A stretch of 11,321 nucleotides of DNA from an uncultured Clostridia bacterium (GTDB lineage Bacteria; Bacillota; Clostridia; Oscillospirales; Ruminococcaceae), in the NCBI GenBank assembly GCA_945867255.1, contig CAMBHV010000020.1:1-11321 (forward strand). Direction: 5' to 3'. The notes under the pieces are model-generated. The model was not told the DNA's origin. It searched no databases and worked only from the letters and a program-made list of their open reading frames with translations. This document shows, in pieces, positions 7,183 to 11,321 of the stretch (within the stretch, counting starts at the first letter, position 1; the number at the start of each line of letters is the position of its first letter). Position numbers and translations under genes: made by a program.

Positions 7183-7210
7183 TTGCCATTGCACAAAGCC
7201 AGCCGATAAA
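7183..7210 (+). promoter_or_regulatory. Possible promoter of the P-type ATPase gene
   Basis: TTGCCA (7183-7188) and GATAAA (7205-7210) are 16 bases apart, which would give a leader of about 50 bases before the ATG at 7269. It is the best candidate in 7080-7268, a stretch that otherwise holds only a weak inverted repeat ATCGGCA/TGCCGAT (7113-7119 and 7142-7148). The match is moderate. Confidence 0.4.
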
Positions 7211-7268
7211 CTTGCCCCCTTGTACACTGATACGGATTTCAGCATTTATTTGACAGGAGGTCAAAACC

Positions 7269-9881
7269 ATGTCCAAGCCCTATTATTCCGAACCTGCCGA
7301 GCAGGCTCTGCAGCGTCTTTCCGCCTCAGCTGGCGGGCTAAATGACGAACAGGTGCGTGCACGTCAGGAACAGTACGGCCCAAACCAGCTCAGCGAAGGC
7401 AAAAAGAAATCTGCCGCCAGCGTGTTTTTCGGCCAATTTAAGGATCTGCTTGTTCTTATCCTTATTGTAGCCGCCATTATTTCCATGCTGTCCGGAAATG
7501 TGGAAAGCACCATCGTGATCTTTGCCGTACTTCTTCTGAACGCCGTGCTGGGCACGGTACAGTATTTCAAAGCAGAAAAATCCCTGGCCAGCCTGAAAGC
7601 AATGTCCTCCCCCAGTGCGAAGGTGCTGCGAAATGGCCAGCGAACAGAACTGCCCGTGGCACAGCTGGTTCCCGGCGACATCCTTCTTCTGGAAGCTGGA
7701 GACCTTGTTGCCGCCGACGGCCGTATTTTGGAGAACTTTTCTTTAAAAGTAAACGAAAGTTCTTTGACGGGCGAAAGTGAGAGCGTGGAAAAGACAGACG
7801 CCGTGTTGGAAGATGGCACAATCGCTTTAGGCGACCAGAAAAACATGGTGTTCTCCGGCTCACTTGTCACCTATGGGCGTGCCAGCGTACTTGTTACCGC
7901 CACGGGCATGCAGACAGAACTTGGAAAAATTGCCTCATTGATGAACCAGACCCAGCAGCGCCGCACGCCGCTGCAAAAAAGCCTGGATGATTTTTCCGGC
8001 AAACTGGCCGCTGTGATCCTTGTTGTGTGCGCAGGCGTTTTTCTGCTTTCTTTGTTCCGCAGCCACATGCCTCTTTTGGATTCTCTGATGTTTGCTGTGG
8101 CACTGGCGGTTGCCGCCATTCCGGAGGCACTTTCATCTATCGTCACCATTGTGCTTGCCATGAGCACGCAGAAAATGGCCAAGCAGAACGCCATTTTGAA
8201 AGATTTAAAAGCCGTGGAAAGCCTTGGCGCCGTTTCGGTGATTTGTTCGGATAAAACGGGCACGTTGACGCAAAACCGCATGACCGTACAGAAACTTTGG
8301 GCCGATGGCACCCTTGTGGACAGAGCAGACCTTCAACTTGCCAGCGAACCTCAGCGTCTTCTGGTAAAGATAGGCCTGCTTGCCAGCGATGCCACCACAA
8401 ATGAAGCAGAGGGCACCGCCATTGGCGACCCAACCGAAGTAGCACTGGTACAGATCGGTGACGAGCTGGGCATCGACGAGACGATGTATCGGGAATATCA
8501 CCCGCGCTTAAAAGAGCTTTCATTTGATTCAGACCGCAAATTGATGAGTACGCTGCACGTGCTGGACGGCGTGCCCACGCTGCTCACCAAGGGCGCTATC
8601 GACACGTTGCTTCAACGTTCAGACTTCCTGCTTACTTCCGACGGGCCTGTGCCCATGACCGATGCGCATCGCGCCGATATCATGCGTGCAAATGACTCAC
8701 TCTCGGAAGATGGCCTGCGTGTGCTGGCCTTCGCCATGCGTGCACTGGACGATGTGCATGATCTAACGCTGGAAGATGAGGCACACTATACCTTTGTAGG
8801 CCTGGTGGCCATGATGGACCCGCCGCGCCCGGAATCTATCCAGGCAGTGGCAGATGCAAAGCGCGGAGGTATCCGCACTATTATGATCACGGGCGATCAC
8901 AAAACTACCGCGCGTGCCATTGCACGGCAGATCGGCATTTTTTCGGACGGAGACATGGCACTTTCCGGTGTGGAACTGGACGCCATGGATGACGCCGCGC
9001 TGGATGAAGTGCTGGCCAAAGTGTCCGTATATGCGCGCGTGTCGCCGGAGCACAAGATCCGCATCGTGTCCGCCTGGCAGCGCCGGGGCAATATCGTGTC
9101 CATGACGGGCGACGGCGTCAACGACGCCCCCGCTTTGAAACAGGCCGATATCGGCGTGGCCATGGGCATCACCGGCACAGAGGTAAGCAAGGACGCAGCT
9201 TCCATGATTTTGGCCGACGATAACTTTGCCACTATCGTGCAAGCGGTGGTAAATGGGCGCGGTGTATTTACCAACATCAAAAACGCGATCCAATTTCTTC
9301 TTTCGGGAAATATGGCCGGTATCCTGTGCGTAGTATATGCCTCTGTAATGGGGTTACCCGTTCCGTTTTTACCGGTGCATCTGTTGTTCATTAACCTGTT
9401 GACAGACTCTTTGCCCGCCATCGCCATCGGTATGGAACCCACAAGGTCCGGCCTGCTGGATCAGAAGCCGCGCGACCCCAAAGCCCCCATTCTGGACAAA
9501 GCTGTTGCTACGCGCGTGTTCGGCCAGGGCGCCCTGATTGCCATTGCCACCATGGCCGCATTCTACCTTGGCCTTTCCTTTGGTGGTGCATCAGCTGCCG
9601 CCACCATGGCATTTGCCACACTTACCCTGGCGCGCCTGTTCCACGGCTTCAACTGCCGCGGCAAGGAAGACATCTTCCATCTTGGGTTTGGCACGAACCG
9701 CGCCTCACTGGCCGCTTTTGCAGGCGGTGTGCTGCTTCTGGCAGCCGTGCTGTTTGTGCCCGGACTGAGCGGGCTGTTCGCGGTTACCCCGCTGGGCGCT
9801 GCGCAGATTGGGCAAATCGTTGCGCTTGCCTTTGCGCCCACAGCCGTAATCCAGCTTGTAAAACTTGTGCGCCACAACTGA
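7269..9881 (+). CDS. Calcium-type P-type ATPase (P2 subfamily)
   Basis: 870 residues with AGGAGG 8 bases before the ATG. All P-type landmarks are present: an N-terminal cation ATPase segment (1-50), actuator motif TGES (167-170), phosphorylation site SDKTGTLT with Asp328, nucleotide-binding KGA (441-443), DPPR (517-520), TGD (541-543) and the hinge TGDGVNDAP (613-621). About ten membrane helices: near 58-74, 79-98, 246-264, 273-296, 674-695, 700-721, 750-770, 776-795, 813-832 and 845-866. Ion-site residues by analogy with SERCA: Glu286 in TM4 (PEAL where SERCA has PEGL), Asn709 and Asp713 in TM6 (NLLTD). The TM5 Glu of SERCA site I is replaced by Gly (NMAG, 681-684), so one calcium per cycle (site II only) is likely, as in PMCA-like pumps. 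It would export Ca2+ from the cytoplasm. Single-gene unit closed by the terminator at 9899-9941. Confidence 0.95.
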   Translation: MSKPYYSEPAEQALQRLSASAGGLNDEQVRARQEQYGPNQLSEGKKKSAASVFFGQFKDLLVLILIVAAIISMLSGNVESTIVIFAVLLLNAVLGTVQYFKAEKSLASLKAMSSPSAKVLRNGQRTELPVAQLVPGDILLLEAGDLVAADGRILENFSLKVNESSLTGESESVEKTDAVLEDGTIALGDQKNMVFSGSLVTYGRASVLVTATGMQTELGKIASLMNQTQQRRTPLQKSLDDFSGKLAAVILVVCAGVFLLSLFRSHMPLLDSLMFAVALAVAAIPEALSSIVTIVLAMSTQKMAKQNAILKDLKAVESLGAVSVICSDKTGTLTQNRMTVQKLWADGTLVDRADLQLASEPQRLLVKIGLLASDATTNEAEGTAIGDPTEVALVQIGDELGIDETMYREYHPRLKELSFDSDRKLMSTLHVLDGVPTLLTKGAIDTLLQRSDFLLTSDGPVPMTDAHRADIMRANDSLSEDGLRVLAFAMRALDDVHDLTLEDEAHYTFVGLVAMMDPPRPESIQAVADAKRGGIRTIMITGDHKTTARAIARQIGIFSDGDMALSGVELDAMDDAALDEVLAKVSVYARVSPEHKIRIVSAWQRRGNIVSMTGDGVNDAPALKQADIGVAMGITGTEVSKDAASMILADDNFATIVQAVVNGRGVFTNIKNAIQFLLSGNMAGILCVVYASVMGLPVPFLPVHLLFINLLTDSLPAIAIGMEPTRSGLLDQKPRDPKAPILDKAVATRVFGQGALIAIATMAAFYLGLSFGGASAAATMAFATLTLARLFHGFNCRGKEDIFHLGFGTNRASLAAFAGGVLLLAAVLFVPGLSGLFAVTPLGAAQIGQIVALAFAPTAVIQLVKLVRHN

Positions 9882-9898
9882 GGCACCTTTCCCTTTGC

Positions 9899-9941
9899 AA
9901 AAAAACTCCCTCTCGCCCCAAAAAGGCGAGAGGGAGTTTTT
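9899..9941. terminator. Bidirectional terminator between convergent genes
   Basis: A 17-bp stem including the A/T ends, core ACTCCCTCTCGCC/GGCGAGAGGGAGT, spans 9901-9917 and 9925-9941 with a 7-base loop. T-runs follow on both strands (9937-9941 on plus; complement of 9899-9905 on minus). It serves the ATPase on the plus strand and the isomerase-like gene on the minus strand; the latter is read towards it and stops at 9959. Confidence 0.93.
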
Positions 9942-9958
9942 CATTTTCACAGATCCGG

Positions 9959-10747
9959 TTACTCCGCATATTGGAACAGACTCCACACATTGCGTTTGTC
10001 CACGTCATACGGATCTGCAAAATAGCTTGCGTCCGTAAGCTCCTGGCTGTACACACCCTGGTAGCCGTTCGCGATCATCACTTCCAAGTCCTTTTGCAAA
10101 TTGCGGTTGCCCTCGCCCCACACAAGGTGACCGTAGGGGTTTCCGTCCACAAAATGGGCATGGATGATGTTCTCGGTGCCGAACACGTCAAACCAATCCT
10201 GAATGCTCTCGCCGGATACGGCCATGGCCGTGAGATCCACCATAGCTTTGAACCGCGGATGGTTCACCATATCAAACAATGTTTTCACCTTACCCAGTGT
10301 CTCGCCGATTAACGATTCCTGTGGACGCAGCGATTCGCACGCGATATACATGTCATATTCCTCAGCCACTTCGCACAGACGGCTGTGCATCTCAGCCGCA
10401 CGTTTGATGCCTTCATCAAACGACTCGTTCCAGTAGCCCCATCCGGAATTGGCCATCAGGATTTTTGCGCCCAGTTCCGCGCCCATGCGGATGCCGTTTG
10501 CAAAATACTGAAAGCTACGCTCGAACTGCTCTTTTTCCGGCGCCGCATACTGGTAGGCAAATTCGCAATTTTCCGGCGTGATCACCGGGCACTGAATGTG
10601 CCTGTCCTCCAGCATGCGGCGGATGGGACGCGTGTCTTCAAAGCCCTTGTGGTCCAGCCACAGGCCGGGATGCCCGGCCAGAAGTTCCACCTTCGTGCCC
10701 CCCAGCTTTTCCAGGCTGTTCGTACAATATTCTCTATTATATTCCAT
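9959..10747 (-). CDS. Sugar phosphate isomerase/epimerase-like TIM barrel, start uncertain
   Basis: About 262 residues from the ATG at 10745-10747. The fold is the xylose isomerase-like/AP endonuclease 2 TIM barrel (PF01261). The usual metal ligands are visible: Glu138 in IACESLRP, Asp171 in AMVDLTAM, His198 in IHAHFVDG and Glu236 in YSQEL. Such proteins isomerise or epimerise ketoses or inositol derivatives with a divalent metal; the substrate here is unknown. The 5' end is abnormal. No ribosome site precedes the ATG or the in-frame TTG at 10754-10756. In-frame codons further up read KKFGSVHRKTVLQ, which looks like the missing first beta strand, yet no initiator lies between them and the stop codon at 10799-10801. 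No good promoter is seen between there and the terminator at 10834-10871. The gene may start at a rare codon, be leaderless, or be decayed at its 5' end. Confidence 0.75.
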   Translation of the reverse strand: MEYNREYCTNSLEKLGGTKVELLAGHPGLWLDHKGFEDTRPIRRMLEDRHIQCPVITPENCEFAYQYAAPEKEQFERSFQYFANGIRMGAELGAKILMANSGWGYWNESFDEGIKRAAEMHSRLCEVAEEYDMYIACESLRPQESLIGETLGKVKTLFDMVNHPRFKAMVDLTAMAVSGESIQDWFDVFGTENIIHAHFVDGNPYGHLVWGEGNRNLQKDLEVMIANGYQGVYSQELTDASYFADPYDVDKRNVWSLFQYAE

Positions 10748-10833
10748 GGGCTGCAATACGGTTTTTCGATGGACACTTCCAAATTTCTTATGCGATTTTT
10801 ATGCATAACAACCGCTTAAACCCTGTATCGAAT

Positions 10834-10871
10834 AAAAAGGCTCTGTGGAATACCATTCCACAGAGCCTTTT
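10834..10871 (-). terminator. Terminator of the YbjQ-like gene, bidirectional in form
   Basis: A 17-bp stem including the A/T ends, core GGCTCTGTGGAAT/ATTCCACAGAGCC, spans 10835-10851 and 10855-10871 with loop ACC. On the minus strand it ends in TTTTTATT. It stops transcription from the glyA/YbjQ side 36 bases after the YbjQ-like stop, so the isomerase-like gene beyond it needs its own promoter. Confidence 0.92.
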
Positions 10872-10907
10872 CCATATAAAGTATTTCGCTGCATGTGCAG
10901 AATCCGC

Positions 10908-11225
10908 TTACACCACCACTGCAGTGCCACTTGCCGTCACCATCAGCATGCCGTTATTGGAGCCCAACACCTCATAATCCATGTCCACGCCCACCACAGC
11001 ATTGGCACCAAGGGCCGCGGCGCGCTGTTCCATTTCGGCCAAAGCCGCCTCGCGCGCTTTCATCAGTTCCTCTTCATATGTGCCTGAACGTCCGCCAAAA
11101 AAATTGCTGATGCCGGCGGAAAAGTCTTTGAATACATCCACACCCGATATCACTTCGCCAAATACGATGCCTTTATACTCTACGATGGTGTGCCCTTCCA
11201 CGGTGGGGGTTGTTGTCAGGATCAT
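10908..11225 (-). CDS. YbjQ/UPF0145 family protein
   Basis: 105 residues, the usual length for the family (PF01906). Typical features are the N-terminal MILTTTPTVEGHTIVEYKGI, then GEVISGVDVFKDFSAGI, the segment GTYEEELMKAREAALAEM, and the conserved GANAVVGVDMDYE (73-85) before the C-terminal beta strand VTASGTAVVV. Members are small soluble proteins that form ring-like oligomers; a heavy-metal-binding role has been proposed but is not established. The start at 11223-11225 has only a modest ribosome site (AAAGGCAGG, 9 bases upstream). It lies 33 bp after the glyA-like gene end in the same direction with no hairpin between, so co-transcription is likely, and it ends in the terminator at 10834-10871. 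Confidence 0.92.
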   Translation of the reverse strand: MILTTTPTVEGHTIVEYKGIVFGEVISGVDVFKDFSAGISNFFGGRSGTYEEELMKAREAALAEMEQRAAALGANAVVGVDMDYEVLGSNNGMLMVTASGTAVVV

Positions 11226-11258
11226 GATTACCGGCCTGCCTTTCCATATGTGTTTTTC

Positions 11259-11321
11259 TTACTCATAAAGCGGGAACTTGGCTGTCAGGGCCTGCACCGT
11301 TTCCAGGGTGTGCTGCTTTGT
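11259..11321 (-). CDS. glyA: C-terminal end of a probable serine hydroxymethyltransferase
   Basis: Only the last 20 codons are inside the window: TKQHTLETVQALTAKFPLYE then TAA at 11259-11261. An ending of the form V-x-x-L-(3 residues)-FPLY is typical of bacterial serine hydroxymethyltransferase, which makes glycine and methylene-tetrahydrofolate from serine with pyridoxal phosphate. No catalytic residue can be seen, so the name rests on this tail alone. It is read towards the YbjQ-like gene 33 bases downstream. Confidence 0.55.
   Translation of the reverse strand, partial: TKQHTLETVQALTAKFPLYE

Noticed and set aside
6900..7253. Plus-strand ORF of 117 codons over the small RNA
   Set aside because: It reads straight through the 14-bp terminator at 7038-7079, its start lies only about 15 bases after the expected transcription start without a ribosome site, and the product resembles no family I know.
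8205..9442. Several minus-strand ORFs of 98-181 codons opposite the P-type ATPase
   Set aside because: They are shadows of a long, complete, motif-rich gene on the plus strand and have no family match or start signals.
1..11321. Mobile element, CRISPR, tRNA or rRNA
   Set aside because: No transposase or integrase, no regularly spaced repeats, no tRNA-like cloverleaf and no rRNA core sequence was recognised on either strand.

Overview
The window looks like ordinary chromosomal DNA from a mid-GC, low-motility-signal Firmicute, most likely a gut Clostridia (Oscillospiraceae/Ruminococcaceae-like). The support is strong AGGAGG-type ribosome binding sites, several textbook Rho-independent terminators, sigma-A type promoters (TTGACA/TATAAT-like), a DUF4349 lipoprotein, a clostridial-type RarA and a glycoside hydrolase family 3 enzyme. 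This placement is inferred from protein flavour and signals, not from a database search. I see no transposase, integrase, phage gene, CRISPR array, tRNA or rRNA.

Layout. Left part, all minus strand: a DUF4349 membrane-anchored lipoprotein running off the left edge (1-964); a two-repeat YegP/DUF1508 protein (1114-1488) with its own promoter and terminator; a gene-free stretch of about 450 bp (1577-2024) with competing inverted repeats and a plus-strand terminator; a family 3 beta-glycosidase (2025-4445); and the pair esterase (5853-6695) then rarA (4556-5818), 34 bp apart and read from one promoter at 6747-6776. Middle, plus strand: a promoter-to-terminator unit of about 195 nt with no convincing ORF (6851-7079), which I read as a probable small RNA and possibly the 6S RNA, followed by a calcium-type P-type ATPase (7269-9881). 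Right part, minus strand: a TIM-barrel sugar phosphate isomerase/epimerase-like protein (9959 to about 10747) that converges on the ATPase across a bidirectional terminator and lacks a credible start; a YbjQ/UPF0145 protein (10908-11225); and the last 20 codons of a gene whose ending resembles serine hydroxymethyltransferase (11259-11321).

How the genes work together. There is no single pathway here. The esterase-rarA pair is probably co-transcribed, the YbjQ-like gene follows the glyA-like end closely, and the rest are single-gene units bounded by terminators. The items most worth checking are the small RNA unit at 6885-7079, the non-coding block at 1577-2011, and the isomerase with the missing initiation region. 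I did not find strong evidence for an undescribed multi-gene system.
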